This document shows, piece after piece, positions 18,971 to 29,380 of a stretch of 64,000 bases of DNA. The stretch is from positions 558,001-622,000 of the forward strand of contig QXJR01000011.1 of assembly GCA_020975725.1 (NCBI GenBank), given 5' to 3'. The stretch is from Picocystis sp. L7 (lineage: Eukaryota; Chlorophyta; Picocystophyceae; Picocystales; Picocystaceae). Below the pieces are notes generated by a model, which was not told where the DNA came from, did not search any database, and worked only from the letters and a program-made list of their open reading frames with translations. The stretch's first letter is position 1. Every line of letters begins with the position of its first letter. Both the position numbers and the translations under genes were made by a program.

Positions 18971-19924
18971 ATGGCCGAAACGCGACAAAAAGGCATCGAA
19001 AACACCTTGGTACGCCTCGTTCCTGCGTTTCGGGCGCTCGGAGGCGCGCTGGACAGACTTGCGCCTTTGCTGGTGTGGCTGGCGGAGCACCTGCAGTCTG
19101 GCCTGGCCAAGTTGGACCAATGGCATGCTGATGTGCTGGCCAAATGCATGTTGGGAGCTTGCATGCTCTTCTTCGGAGGATACTTCCCCACCCTCATTGC
19201 TGCTGTGGAAGCCTATCGCATATGTGGCTGGAAGACCACCAAACAGTGTCTTCTGGATCTCTACGAAAGTTACAAGGTGGCCAAAGCAGCATCAGAAAAG
19301 GACGATGAGTTGGACGAGAACAAGGATGGCCGGCCTGATGTGCTGTCACTCTCGGGGAAAGAACTTGCAGCAAGAAAACTAAAGGTGGCCATGAAGGCCA
19401 CGGACCCAGACAAGGTCATGTCGGCGAGCCTGGGCCTGTGGGCAGGATTTTCGGCTGTAGCAGCTACCTTGAGGATGAAATTTGCTAGGTTCATCACCCT
19501 CGGTGGTGCAATTGGGGATACAGTGTCATCGTTTCTAGTACCTGTGGTAGGACCACCGGCCAAGAAGGTTGTGCCAATGGAATTTCAAAAGTGGGTGGAC
19601 CCCGGTCTCTCCGTGGTAGGACATGGCCTTGCCATTTTGGTCTCATACCTGGTACAAAGGATCATTGGAACCATCCACAGCGCCATAAGAGGGGCAGAGA
19701 TGCTTTGCAACGCCCTTGTCATGGCGGCTCACTATCGCAACATGCACATTGCAGAAGAGTTCAAGGTTCTTGTTATGACCACCTCTACAGTGGGCCTAGC
19801 GCTTTTGGGTATTTGGATACAGATTTCTTCTGGGTTCAGCTTGGGCTTCCCCTGGAACCTGATGCTGATGCCCCTGCGTTTCATGGATTGGTTGCTCTAT
19901 GTGTTTGTATCCGCTGGAGTTTAA
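18971..19924 (+). CDS. Polytopic membrane protein of unknown function
   Basis: A 317-aa protein I cannot assign to a family. It has hydrophobic segments near residues 60-80 (MLGACMLFFGGYFPTLIAAV), 155-175, 215-235 and 265-315, with a charged loop between the first two. That loop contains DENKDGRPDV, which looks like a single EF-hand-type Ca2+ loop, followed by LSLSGKELAARKLKVAM. The regular alternation of amphipathic and hydrophobic stretches and the host-like codon use support a real gene. The frame is open from 18677. I start at 18971 because MAETRQKG begins the conserved-looking part and TTCGA-type promoter words lie just upstream (18785 and 18907). Confidence 0.62.
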   Translation: MAETRQKGIENTLVRLVPAFRALGGALDRLAPLLVWLAEHLQSGLAKLDQWHADVLAKCMLGACMLFFGGYFPTLIAAVEAYRICGWKTTKQCLLDLYESYKVAKAASEKDDELDENKDGRPDVLSLSGKELAARKLKVAMKATDPDKVMSASLGLWAGFSAVAATLRMKFARFITLGGAIGDTVSSFLVPVVGPPAKKVVPMEFQKWVDPGLSVVGHGLAILVSYLVQRIIGTIHSAIRGAEMLCNALVMAAHYRNMHIAEEFKVLVMTTSTVGLALLGIWIQISSGFSLGFPWNLMLMPLRFMDWLLYVFVSAGV

Positions 19925-20610
19925 GCCCATTTTTATCCCCTTTCAAGCCAGAGCTCCTTCCACCGTGCCTTCTCGCTGTCATGTGTTGCCTTCCTGAATG
20001 TGTGCTGCTGGCTGATGCGATCGCTTGAAACACCTCCAATGTACTGGCTGCAAAATGCACGCTTTCATACGTTTCTTTGGCATTGTTGCAGGACTTTCTC
20101 CACTTGAAAAAACAGCCCTCTGAAACATGTGCAATTTCGAATGTGACACTTGGGAAAACTCCTCTTTACGTTCACCTGTCAAGGCTTTGCTTGTCTGCTG
20201 CTAAGGCTTGCCGTTACTCTCTGGTCTGTCTATATGTCTGCACCGTCCCTCTTGTCTCTAGGTTCCCAACACTTGCATTTGGGGATGGACCATTGTACCA
20301 TGGTTCTCCCATCTTTGGTTACCGTTGTGAGGATGAAATCGACCACTTCTACCCGTTTTCATTTCAAAATTCAAACGGATTCTGGAATCCCCCCACCGAC
20401 ACTTTGGCACCTTCGTGGCTTTCTTCCGCTCGCGCGACGCATCGTTGCCAAGCATCTTCCCACGATCCACTGCGATCGATCTGGACCAACGTTCGTGCCT
20501 TCTGCACCTCTGAAACGCGAAGGAGGTGCTGGAAAGGTGTGAATCGGTGGAACAAGTACGTGCATCCGTGGTGGACACAGGCTGGAAGTTCCTGGGCAGT
20601 ATCCAAGGAC
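19925..20610. other. Intergenic region upstream of the BRCT gene
   Basis: I see no separate gene. The BRCT frame is open from 20077, but translation of 20077-20600 lacks recognisable structure and is probably leader or promoter DNA. Confidence 0.35.
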
Positions 20611-21696
20611 ATGGTGCACAGGACCAGATTAAAGAAGAGGAAGGAGAAAGAATGCAAGACGAGTAGACCAGAAATCGATGGGAGCAGCGAACAGGGGAAA
20701 TGGTTGGCCTTGCCAGCTCATGCCAGGAAGAAGAGGTCGTCCAGAAACAGAAGAAGGAGAGGACCGCTTCGACTACCATTCCGCTTGTTGCCAACAAGTA
20801 AGAAGCCCGAGTCTAGTGCTGCCAGGAAATACAAAGAACGTACAGAACTGTCTTTTGGGAGTCAAATCTGGTGTAGTAAACTGGCAAGTATGAAGGTGAC
20901 AAGGGAAGAAGCATTGAAGCTCTGCCAACTTCATGACCAAATAGAAGCGCTACTCCACAAACACGTCGCGTACGAGAACAAGCACCAGAGCCCAAGAATG
21001 GAAAATCACGTGAAGGAGGAGAAACAATCCTTGCAAGAGAAACAGAGAAAAAAAATCCTCTGGACGCGGAACATCTCTGAGGCCAACGTTGCTAAACTGA
21101 AACGACTGTGCAGAAAAGAGGGAGTGAAGTTTGTGGAGGAATTCGATGAAGAGGTGACTCACCTTGTTACAGCAGAGGCAAGGGGACTCTGCAAGACAAG
21201 GTCCATGAAGTATCTGATGGGTGTAATGCATGGTTGCTGGGTTTTGAGCGAACAATGGGTAGAGGACTCAGCTGGGGATGGAGCTTTTCGGGAAGAGGAA
21301 GCTTACGAAATTCGTGGGGACCCTTATGCAGCAGGTGCTCCAAGAAAAAGCAGGACGAATTCCGGTTGCAGGAAGATATTCGATGGGTACTTTTTTCATA
21401 TTGCTGCCAGGAAGATTGCAATACAAAATGAGACGATTGCTCATATTATCCGGTGCATAGAGTTGGGCGGCGGGCAACTTCTTGACAGGCCTCTTGCACC
21501 CAATGAAGAGAGTGGGCAGAAAGTAGGCACAAAGTGCATTGTACTTTGTGAACCAAAGGCGCCACGAGCAGTGTTGGCGGCTTTGAGAAGGAAGTGGGGC
21601 GTTGAACCTCTATCGTACTGCTGGGTGCTCAACTCCATCAGCCAGTTCGTAGCTGTCCCTGAGGCGCAAATCCACAAGTACTACATTTCTGGTTGA
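20611..21696 (+). CDS. Tandem-BRCT protein (BRCA1/BARD1-type C-terminus)
   Basis: Two BRCT repeats occupy the C-terminal two thirds, as a phosphopeptide-binding pair of the kind used in DNA-damage signalling. BRCT1 runs about residues 145-225, from KKILWTRNISEANVAKLKRL to GCWVLSEQWVEDS with its conserved Trp. BRCT2 runs about 255-355, from CRKIFDGYFF through IIRCIELGGGQLLDRP to YCWVLNSISQF, again with the Trp. The N-terminal part is very basic (KKRKEKE, RKKRSSRNRRRR) and may be a nuclear localisation signal. No RING finger or other enzyme domain is present. The start is uncertain: the frame is open from 20077, and 20611 and 20890 are further ATGs. A GTAAGA donor at about 20800 with ACAG about 48 bp later would remove a small in-frame intron. 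The gene converges with the HTTM gene. Confidence 0.78.
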   Translation: MVHRTRLKKRKEKECKTSRPEIDGSSEQGKWLALPAHARKKRSSRNRRRRGPLRLPFRLLPTSKKPESSAARKYKERTELSFGSQIWCSKLASMKVTREEALKLCQLHDQIEALLHKHVAYENKHQSPRMENHVKEEKQSLQEKQRKKILWTRNISEANVAKLKRLCRKEGVKFVEEFDEEVTHLVTAEARGLCKTRSMKYLMGVMHGCWVLSEQWVEDSAGDGAFREEEAYEIRGDPYAAGAPRKSRTNSGCRKIFDGYFFHIAARKIAIQNETIAHIIRCIELGGGQLLDRPLAPNEESGQKVGTKCIVLCEPKAPRAVLAALRRKWGVEPLSYCWVLNSISQFVAVPEAQIHKYYISG

Positions 21697-22014
21697 TTTG
21701 CAAGCAAGAACTTCAAGATTAAATCCAGCTCTTGGCTGTATAAATGGTCTAAACATAGGTGGAAGCAGTGGAACTGATACGAAATGCCAAGACTAATCTT
21801 GCCCTGCGCTACATTGCATTCCTTCCTTGCTTCCGCACCAAATAGCAAAACTTTTCACAGTATTGTCACTTCTCATTGGCTACGGAAAACTAGGTAGAGT
21901 CAGGACAGCCGGGCATGAGTCTGGGAACGGCTGTTCCCCATAGATGATGACTGTGAGTTTTTCTGTCCTGTACGCCCTCGACCGATAACAATCTATCAAG
22001 ATTGTTGCTACTGA
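21697..22014. other. Convergent intergenic region
   Basis: 318 bp between two stop codons on opposite strands. I see only 3' flanking sequence. Confidence 0.4.
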
Positions 22015-23832
22015 TCAAGGCCACATTGAGTCACAGGTCCAAGTGCCTTGAAGATGCTCTCGTACATGCACTCCCCCGTACGAAGAGGGTGGGTGAGTGT
22101 CTGGATTCAAGGTCAATTGAGTGGCCCAAAAAATACTAACAGTTAGAAGACGTGGTACATCGCCTGTCCCAGGCTTCATTTTTTCGTCCCACTGTCTGCA
22201 CATGTAACGCACAAATTGCCTTGTCAACAATCTACCCCGTTTGGGATCTTCTTCTGGGTGCATGTTATGGGTCATAAATTTCGACATGCGCACATTCGGA
22301 AAAATTGCATGTGGAGTTGGCATTGGCCGATCGAGGTTTATGGTAGCAGGCCTCCAGTTGGAGTGAACCCAGTCCCTTTGGCTACTTTCCCATCCATGCC
22401 TCCACACTTCCATAAGATCGATATAAGTTTTATTTTGCAGTTTACCTTCGACAATGACCCATGCTGAAGAGGAAGGGGCGTTTGGGGAGTACATTGGCCA
22501 CCTTTGTGTTACCCTGAGGGCCTCAGCAATGTTTCCTTCATCCGGGTGTTTGAGGAGGCCTACGTTTCCCAAAACTAAAATGAAGAAGTAAACCATAAAA
22601 AATACAGCCAGCCATCTTTCAAGCAGAGCTGACAGTTTGCTCCGCCTATGGCCAGAAGCTGGCTTCCCAAAACATGCTTCAAAAACATTACCCGTTGAGC
22701 TTCCCATCTTTGCCAAGAACTTACCAGGTTGAGATTGCAAAGCACGGGCAAACATCTTTGAGTCCCAGGTCAGACTTGGGATGAGACCAAAGGCACTGAT
22801 TGAGGAAATGAAGGGGAAGATGCCCAGCTCTGCAACCAAGGCGATGCCCATATGCAGCTTCACAAAGCCAATGACCAGTATGAGCTGTAGGAGTTGAGAA
22901 GGACAAAAGGCAAGCAGAACCGCTCCAACTGTCTCAAACATGATAGCAAAACGTGTCAACACCTTGCAGAGTCCGGGGTACTGCCCAACCACGTTCATTC
23001 CAAAAGGTGTGGCGGTGGTGTAATGCACGGTGTAGTATACAGCATTCGCCTTGGCCCACGTCCACGTGTCTGCCATGGGGCTGGACCAACGCAGGTACAT
23101 CGGCGAAAGATACAGGTACACTATCTGCATTCTGTAGCAGAGTGTCGCAAAGGATGCGTATTTGACAGCTGGACGGTTCAGGGCACCTTTGTTGTACGCA
23201 AAGTATTCTCCGCAGGGTAAGAACATGAGCCAGAAGAGAAAGGTAATGGCAATTTTGTCTCCCGCGTTGTTCACCCATTCGTTCCTTCCATGCATCATCG
23301 TGGTCAACAGCCACGCAAGAACAGAGGTCACGTTGGTCCTGTATCCGACAAGGAAGGCCAGCAGAACGATAGTTTGAAAAGCGGCAATGGCAGATTGCAG
23401 GAGCACTCCACCACGGTAGAAGAGCACTCGATGCACGATCCATCCATGTGGGCTGTATCCGGTAGGTGCCAGGTAATCGTCGCAGTTGATTTCCTTGAAG
23501 TTTCGCGCACGCATGCCTAGATCGACGAGCAGCAGGAAGGCGAGCAGAGCTCGCAAGAACGCCACGGAACGCAGGTCGAGGCCACACCATCCACGAAACC
23601 ACGGATCTCCAGCCACGTGCACGGTCCTGGACACCTTCTCTCGTCCTTCTACGTCCACGGATCCTTCCTTCTCGTCTTCTTCGTTCCTCTTGGTCGCGTC
23701 TTGGCCGTGTTTGCGATGGCGCATCGACGTGGTTCCATCCATCAATGGCGTGTCTGGTGCTTCTTCCATACGATCGAATGGACGACCCTCAAGACGGAAC
23801 GGTCTGGCCAGGGTCTTTCCATGAGAAACCAT
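22015..23832 (-). CDS. HTTM-domain (vitamin K-dependent gamma-carboxylase-like) membrane protein
   Basis: A 605-aa polytopic protein. After about 80 polar residues comes the HTTM signature LDLRSVAFLRALLAFLLLVD. It is followed by a lumenal-type segment ending in HRVLFYRG, further helices, GYRTNVTSVLAWLLTTMMH, and NNAGDKIAITFLFWLMFLPCG, which match the DLR, GYRT, H-x-R and N-x-GD blocks of HTTM proteins. In animals the family includes the vitamin K-dependent gamma-carboxylase. Bacterial and algal members lack its accessory domain and their substrates are unknown. The C-terminal 170 residues (after VGLLKHPDEGN) are soluble and Trp-rich, with RWPMYSPNAPSSSAWVIVEG, similar to the tail of algal HTTM proteins. 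Start: the first ATG in the open frame is at 23832; MEEAPDTP downstream is possible. Function cannot be read from the sequence beyond the fold. Confidence 0.8.
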   Translation of the reverse strand: MVSHGKTLARPFRLEGRPFDRMEEAPDTPLMDGTTSMRHRKHGQDATKRNEEDEKEGSVDVEGREKVSRTVHVAGDPWFRGWCGLDLRSVAFLRALLAFLLLVDLGMRARNFKEINCDDYLAPTGYSPHGWIVHRVLFYRGGVLLQSAIAAFQTIVLLAFLVGYRTNVTSVLAWLLTTMMHGRNEWVNNAGDKIAITFLFWLMFLPCGEYFAYNKGALNRPAVKYASFATLCYRMQIVYLYLSPMYLRWSSPMADTWTWAKANAVYYTVHYTTATPFGMNVVGQYPGLCKVLTRFAIMFETVGAVLLAFCPSQLLQLILVIGFVKLHMGIALVAELGIFPFISSISAFGLIPSLTWDSKMFARALQSQPGKFLAKMGSSTGNVFEACFGKPASGHRRSKLSALLERWLAVFFMVYFFILVLGNVGLLKHPDEGNIAEALRVTQRWPMYSPNAPSSSAWVIVEGKLQNKTYIDLMEVWRHGWESSQRDWVHSNWRPATINLDRPMPTPHAIFPNVRMSKFMTHNMHPEEDPKRGRLLTRQFVRYMCRQWDEKMKPGTGDVPRLLTVSIFWATQLTLNPDTHPPSSYGGVHVREHLQGTWTCDSMWP

Positions 23833-25959
23833 CCACCCCAACACAATCTCCCAGACATCCCAAGACGTGCCCCGTGGTTTGCTACCTTGCAGGTGATGGA
23901 ACCACCCCCAGTTGCCTCGGAGGGAGGCAAAAACTCGCCACTACAAGGCCATCGCGCACATGCATGACGCATTACGTGTCCTACGAACACCCGTCGCTAA
24001 TGCGTAAGCTTCATCCAATCTTCCCTCTTGCACGCGGAAACCACAACCATGGGTCTTGTCTCGCGTACCCTGGGCATTGCTCGGTAGCTCACGTTTGTCG
24101 GATGGAACGTAAGGATGGTATGCTCCAAAGATACGAAATGCTACTCCAAGATGAAGGTCGCCAACCAAGAACGAGAGAAAAGCATGCGATCCTTCCAACT
24201 TGTGGTCTTTCTTTTCCTTCCATGAAGAGAGAAAGTCTCCTTGGGGACTTTGAAGGGTGAAAATTCACTCCGTTCGTGTCATTGAAGTTGCGAAGGAAGG
24301 CGCGCCACGGTCTCCCATTCCATGGCATGAAGTAACACATTGCAGAAAGGTGGTTGCGTGCTCAAAGACGAGAAGCGTCGTTAGCATCCCTATTTCTTGG
24401 CTTGGCCTCAAATACAAGACAAGCATTCGAAAACTTGGGAATGTGCATGTCTTTTAAACCAAGCAACTGCACGAGTAGGACATAGATACAATGGTGAATC
24501 GAAATGTTAGCACGCTTCTTCCTCGCACAATTCGCGAAGAGGTGCTTCTTAGGATCAAAAGGCGAATCATGTCTAGTCGTGCACTGGGTTGGAAAGGCAC
24601 CCTCTCATGATCAATCGCTTTTCTGTACCTCATGCTTTGCATTTTGGCAATTGATAACGTGAAAGCACTTCCTTGCTCTAGGGAAGAGAAGGAAATACAC
24701 ACAAGAGCCCACCGAAGGAGCTCAACGACTCACATGTACTTGTGTAGCGGACACGGGGTCAATGTGGCCATTGCAAACCTCTCCCATCATCAACGTCACG
24801 TCTATAACCCCAGCTTTTTCAAGTGCTACTCTTGTGGTAAACGAAACAAGAGTTGTCAATCTTGCTACTGAACATTTTTATGGAAATTCATCATTATTGT
24901 TTATGGAACCACCCAAGGAACAAGGCTTTCTAGGTGAAGTATGGGAGGATGGCAGTAGCTGAAAACCAATAAGATATGGTCATCGCATTGGGAACGAACC
25001 GTCCGTCCATACCGTCTCCGTTCTCCACGCCATGTCACGTGTGGGGAACGGAGTTCCATATGTTGGACCTAAAAGTGAAGTGAAGATTGATCCTCGAGGG
25101 GAGGAGAGAAGTCCCTACCTTAATTGGAGACCTCAGTCGGAGCATCGTTTGGGGTCGAAAGGCCATGGGATCCGTATCAAAGGGACGTTTCGTCCCGACT
25201 ATTTTCGAGGGCCTTGGCGCAGGTCCACGTCGCGTTTGACGCTTCCATTCGATCCCTTCGCCATCCGAAGATCGTCTGGAATCGAACTGGACACGTGGAT
25301 GAACTGGTCACGCAAAATGGACGGTGTGGTGAGCGCCTCGAGGACCGCCATGGACGGCAACCTGGACCAGCCTGGCGTGTTCGAACCGCCTCGCACAGCT
25401 CGTCGGGATTCTTTGGATTTTCTGCGGGTTTGCACCATCCTTTCCCTGTCCTCGTGCACTCTTCCAGGCATCTATTTGCGTGCTTTGCCACGCGCGCCAG
25501 GGAAGATCCCATTCGGACGTGGAACACGAATCGACGCGATCCGAATCCGTAACCCTTTACCCATATCGAAATAGACCCGAGGAGTTTCCTTATCGAAAGG
25601 GCAGGTCCTCCGGGTTCCAAACGAGAGGGATCAGGATGGATTCAGTGGGTCCAGGTGCGACCTCATTCGGTCCAGATGGAGGTCTCCTGTGGACAAGGGT
25701 CCAGAATGTACCATGGAAGAGAAGAAAGGTTCAAGCACAGGTAGGGCCTCCCTCATGAGCAAATGGATGTCCATGATGGACCTCGAAGGTGGCACACTCT
25801 CCTATTTAAAGGGAACGGGATTGCTGAGGATGCATTGGTCCAGAACTAGAGACCACAAGTTCCACTCGTCCAAGCCAGGAAAGAAGGAAAGAAACTCTGC
25901 ACGTACAGAATCAAACAGACGCAAAAAGGAAAAAGACAGAAACTGGAGTACAAGTCACT
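23833..25959. other. Wide divergent intergenic region, 2.1 kb
   Basis: I find no gene. Near the right end are TCGAAAGG-type words (25158 and 25594), and a TATTTAAA element at about 25802, roughly 155 bp before the surface-protein ATG, which could be a TATA box. Confidence 0.35.
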
Positions 25960-28008
25960 ATGGCAGTGCTCAAGATCTTTCTGCTGTTGTTTGTATCCCT
26001 CCTCCATTCTACCTCGGCATCGGACGTGGACCCCTCCAAGTGCCAAATGATCCTTCCAGATGCGGACAGGTTTGCAGGAGAAAAATTCGAATTCATTTTG
26101 CAGGCCAAGAACTCCAATGGCGAGTATGTTAAGCGTCAGGATACCTCAGGGAGTTTTTCAGTCACGCTAAAACACGAAGACGGAGAGGAATACCCTCAAA
26201 CGATCACATTTCCCAGTGACATTACACATCATGTCGAAGCGAACCTCACGAAAGCAGGTCAGTACGAAATGGTCCTTCTCTGGGAAAGCACGCCGATCCC
26301 AGACAATGGAACTCATATCACAGTTAAACCTGGTGAGATCAGCGAGTGGACAAGCTATGCCTTTGGCGATGGCCTTGCAGGAGGCCCGGCAACCGAAATC
26401 CTCTCTTTTGGTATTCAAGCAGTGGACTTGTACGGCAACGAACATCTCTCAGGTAACCCTGGATTTCAAGTAGAAGGAGACGACAGCGAAGAAGTCCAAC
26501 TGGTGAAACTGGAGGACAATGATCAAGGGCAAACCCTCGTTCAGATCCATGCTTCTGTTGCAGGGACCTACACATTCACGGCAAAGACTTCCACCGGCAA
26601 GTCACTTGCTGTAAGCCCTATCGACATTGTTGTTACAGAAGCTGTGCCACATCCAGAACCGGAAGATGGTACAGTTGTTGATCCTGAACGAACGACCATC
26701 TTCTCACCCCGATTAACCAATGAAACAGCAGGAAACATTGGTATCTTGTTTTTCGAAGCAAGGAACACCGCAGGGGACCTGCTGCCCTTGACCCATGAAG
26801 ATGGCCACTTTGCAGCGACTGTGGTTTTGCCATCTGGGGACCTTGACAGCAAGCAAATCTATTTGACAGCCGCTGGATATCAATTTTTCACCTACAGGTA
26901 CAACATCACAGGCACCTACATCCTTCTCTTGAGTTGGCAAGGCAATGCCATTCCAGCTAATGGCACAGAACTGAATGTCTTCCCATCCGTTCCAAGTGCA
27001 GGAATGAGCTACCTATTTGGCGAAAACCTTGGGAGTGGACTGATCAACACCCCAATGGAGTTTGGTGTGCAAGCCGTGGACGAATTTGGTAACTATATTC
27101 ATGACGGTGACCCAATGTTCGATGTCCAGATCACCAACGAAGAAAAATTACAATACTTCAATGTCAGTAGCAATCAAGAAGGGCAAACCTTGGTGCAGCT
27201 TATGGCCACTGAAGCAAGTACCTTTCAGGTGACTGTGAAAACCCAGCAAAACACATATCTGGAGTCCGGGACGTTGCAGTTGATAGTAGAGGACCCAAAT
27301 CCCCCAGAAAGCAATCCTCCTATATCAGAACCAGAGACAGAGGTAGAACCAGAGCCTGAGCCCGAAACGGATCCAGTGCCAGAACCTGAACCCGAAGCAG
27401 ATCCAGTACCAGAGCCTGAAACGGACCCAGTGCCAGAACCTGAACCCGAAGCAGATCCAGTACCGGAGCCTGAAACGGACCCAGTGCCAGAACCTGAGCC
27501 CGAAGCAGATCCAGTACCGGAGCCTGAAACGGACCCAGTACCAGAGCCTGAGCCCGAAGCAGATCCAGTACCGGAGCCTGAAACGGACCCAGTGCCAGAG
27601 CCTGAACCTGAAGCAGATCCAGTACCGGAGCCTGAAACGGACCCAGTGCCAGAGCCTGAACCTGAAGCAGATCCAGTACCGGAGCCCGAAACAGACCCAG
27701 TGCCAGAACCTGAACCCGAAGCAGATCCAGTAACCGAACCGGAAGATGGGCCGGGACCAGAGCAAGATCCAAACGAGGGTAGTGACTCTTCAACTGAGCC
27801 TCAGAGCCCACCCACCAGCATTGAAGAGGTAACCGGAGAGCCAGAGGAACCAACATCCCCAGCTTCCGAATCAGACACTGGAAGTGACACAAGCTCAAAC
27901 ACCGGACTGAGCAAGACAGCGGTAATCTTGATAACGGTTGGTGCTTCGGTTGCTGTGGTCGTCGTCGTGGCTATTGTGCTTGTAAGGAACCGACGCCGCA
28001 GATCATAG
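25960..28008 (+). CDS. Secreted/cell-surface protein with filamin-type Ig repeats and Pro-Glu stalk
   Basis: A 682-aa type I membrane protein. A signal peptide ([20 protein letters not shown]) leads four filamin/ABP280-like Ig modules arranged as two copies of an A-B pair: A at about 25-120 and 230-330, B at about 120-225 and 330-435. The B modules share the filamin hallmark: [11 protein letters not shown] and [10 protein letters not shown], then [12 protein letters not shown] and [13 protein letters not shown]-x-S/T sites are frequent. Next comes a Pro-Glu-Asp stalk of about seven 18-residue units ([18 protein letters not shown]) at about 460-590, then a Ser/Thr/Glu-rich stretch, one transmembrane helix ([20 protein letters not shown]) and a basic tail RNRRRRS. 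An adhesion or wall-attachment role is inferred from the architecture. The tandem DNA behind the stalk probably varies in copy number between strains. Confidence 0.82.
   Translation: MAVLKIFLLLFVSLLHSTSASDVDPSKCQMILPDADRFAGEKFEFILQAKNSNGEYVKRQDTSGSFSVTLKHEDGEEYPQTITFPSDITHHVEANLTKAGQYEMVLLWESTPIPDNGTHITVKPGEISEWTSYAFGDGLAGGPATEILSFGIQAVDLYGNEHLSGNPGFQVEGDDSEEVQLVKLEDNDQGQTLVQIHASVAGTYTFTAKTSTGKSLAVSPIDIVVTEAVPHPEPEDGTVVDPERTTIFSPRLTNETAGNIGILFFEARNTAGDLLPLTHEDGHFAATVVLPSGDLDSKQIYLTAAGYQFFTYRYNITGTYILLLSWQGNAIPANGTELNVFPSVPSAGMSYLFGENLGSGLINTPMEFGVQAVDEFGNYIHDGDPMFDVQITNEEKLQYFNVSSNQEGQTLVQLMATEASTFQVTVKTQQNTYLESGTLQLIVEDPNPPESNPPISEPETEVEPEPEPETDPVPEPEPEADPVPEPETDPVPEPEPEADPVPEPETDPVPEPEPEADPVPEPETDPVPEPEPEADPVPEPETDPVPEPEPEADPVPEPETDPVPEPEPEADPVPEPETDPVPEPEPEADPVTEPEDGPGPEQDPNEGSDSSTEPQSPPTSIEEVTGEPEEPTSPASESDTGSDTSSNTGLSKTAVILITVGASVAVVVVVAIVLVRNRRRRS
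27370..27740 (+). repeat. 54-bp tandem repeat encoding the Pro-Glu stalk
   Basis: About seven in-frame 54-bp units, each coding for 18 residues built from [10 protein letters not shown] and PVPEPETD. Units differ mainly at synonymous sites, so selection keeps the peptide while the DNA drifts. The last unit changes to PVTEPEDG. Confidence 0.9.
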
Positions 28009-29380
28009 GCTTTCGCACAATGCCAAAGATTGCCATACACTACCAATGGATGCCTGGGGCTTGCGTCGGAAGATTGATTGGCCCTTCCGCTTGTTTACTT
28101 TATCAATGCTGTGCCACATAAAACCATCAAAAGCTTTTAGCACGATATATCGGTGTCTCTAAAGGAAATACAAGCAAATTATGTTGGTGCACAAATAGAT
28201 TTTGTATGTAACAATCCTGTTCTCTGCTTCTGCACCCTTTAAGAAGTCCAATCCACTCGTTTAAATTCGCCAGGCCAGACACAAGAAGAAACACTCTGGA
28301 TGGCATATTGTCAATCTGATGATCTGGCACGGACCATCTCCGAGTCCCAATGCTGAAAGAGTTCAGCAATGGAACTGTGGTAAGGACTGCAATCCCTTCT
28401 TCGAAAGCATGTGTACAAATAAAATACCAAAGTAGCGCAATATGCGCGGGTCATAAGTTAATCAAGGACTGCTTACATACAGGGAAAACATTGATCAAGT
28501 GGTCCATTCTTCAGCACAACAGCCCACAGCAACAGTCTGAAAGAGGACATAGAGAACTGCATCCCTCTGCTCATTGTACACAGTATGATCACTTTAACAA
28601 TCCCTCTTGGACCAGTGTTTCAAGTACCAGGACATCATGGCTTCGCATTTCCGAAGGTATATGCTGTGATCCAAGCCTCTGGCCCATAGATGCGAGAACT
28701 TGTTGCTCCCTATCGTGGATGGTTTCCTTGCATGAAAGATTCGGGCATCAGAAGTCCAGTAGGCTTGCTGGGAAGGCAGCAAAGTACGGTAAACCTTCAC
28801 CTGCTGCTGTACCACACTTCTTACTACTTAAAAGGTTCAGATTTTGGAGCACGTGCACTACAAGCGATTGAGCAACCAAGCAAAATATGAGTTGACGTTC
28901 CTGACGACGCAACTTGTACAATGTCAGGATAGGTAACTTGGCGTTCTGGTCTACTTGCGACCCTAGTTTGTGCCTCCGTCAGAATTAAGTAAAGCCCAGC
29001 ATGTCCAATCCCTGCAGGATGAACCTTTTTGGCCTCTGCAGAGGGCTTCACGTAAGAGCATGCCTGTTCAACCCAGCAGTTGTTGTGTGCAAAAATTGCC
29101 ATGCCAGGTCCTGTTCCCAGGTCTTTATCTTGGCACAACAAAAAAACACAAGAGCTGATAAACTGGCAGAAGGCTTTTGTAAGCAGTCTTCTGGCTCAGC
29201 ACTCTATGCCCATCTGTAAGAAATATATTCACCAACATCCAGGTTGATGTCCATGTCTTCGTGAGATCAGCCTACTTTGTTTGTCATCGATACACATTGC
29301 TTCAATCACAACTTTACACGTCACAGTTTGCAGGGCGGAAAGGTAAGGGAACCGCCCTCACAGTATTTTAACAGTAAAGC
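28009..29380. other. Convergent intergenic region, 1.4 kb, with unresolved open stretches
   Basis: No gene could be called. On the minus strand at about 28830-29140 there is a protein-like stretch (PSAEAKKVHPAGIGHAGLYL), and near 28310-28400 another ending WDSEMVRARSSD and a stop. They might be exons of a split gene, but I could not find a convincing join or a start codon. Confidence 0.25.

Noticed and set aside
20077-20610. N-terminal extension of the BRCT protein
   Set aside because: No structure or conserved pattern; composition like flanking DNA. A nearer ATG is preferred, although a 5' exon cannot be excluded.
27320-27898. Minus-strand 192-codon frame rich in Leu/Val
   Set aside because: Antisense of the Pro-Glu stalk repeat of the surface protein.
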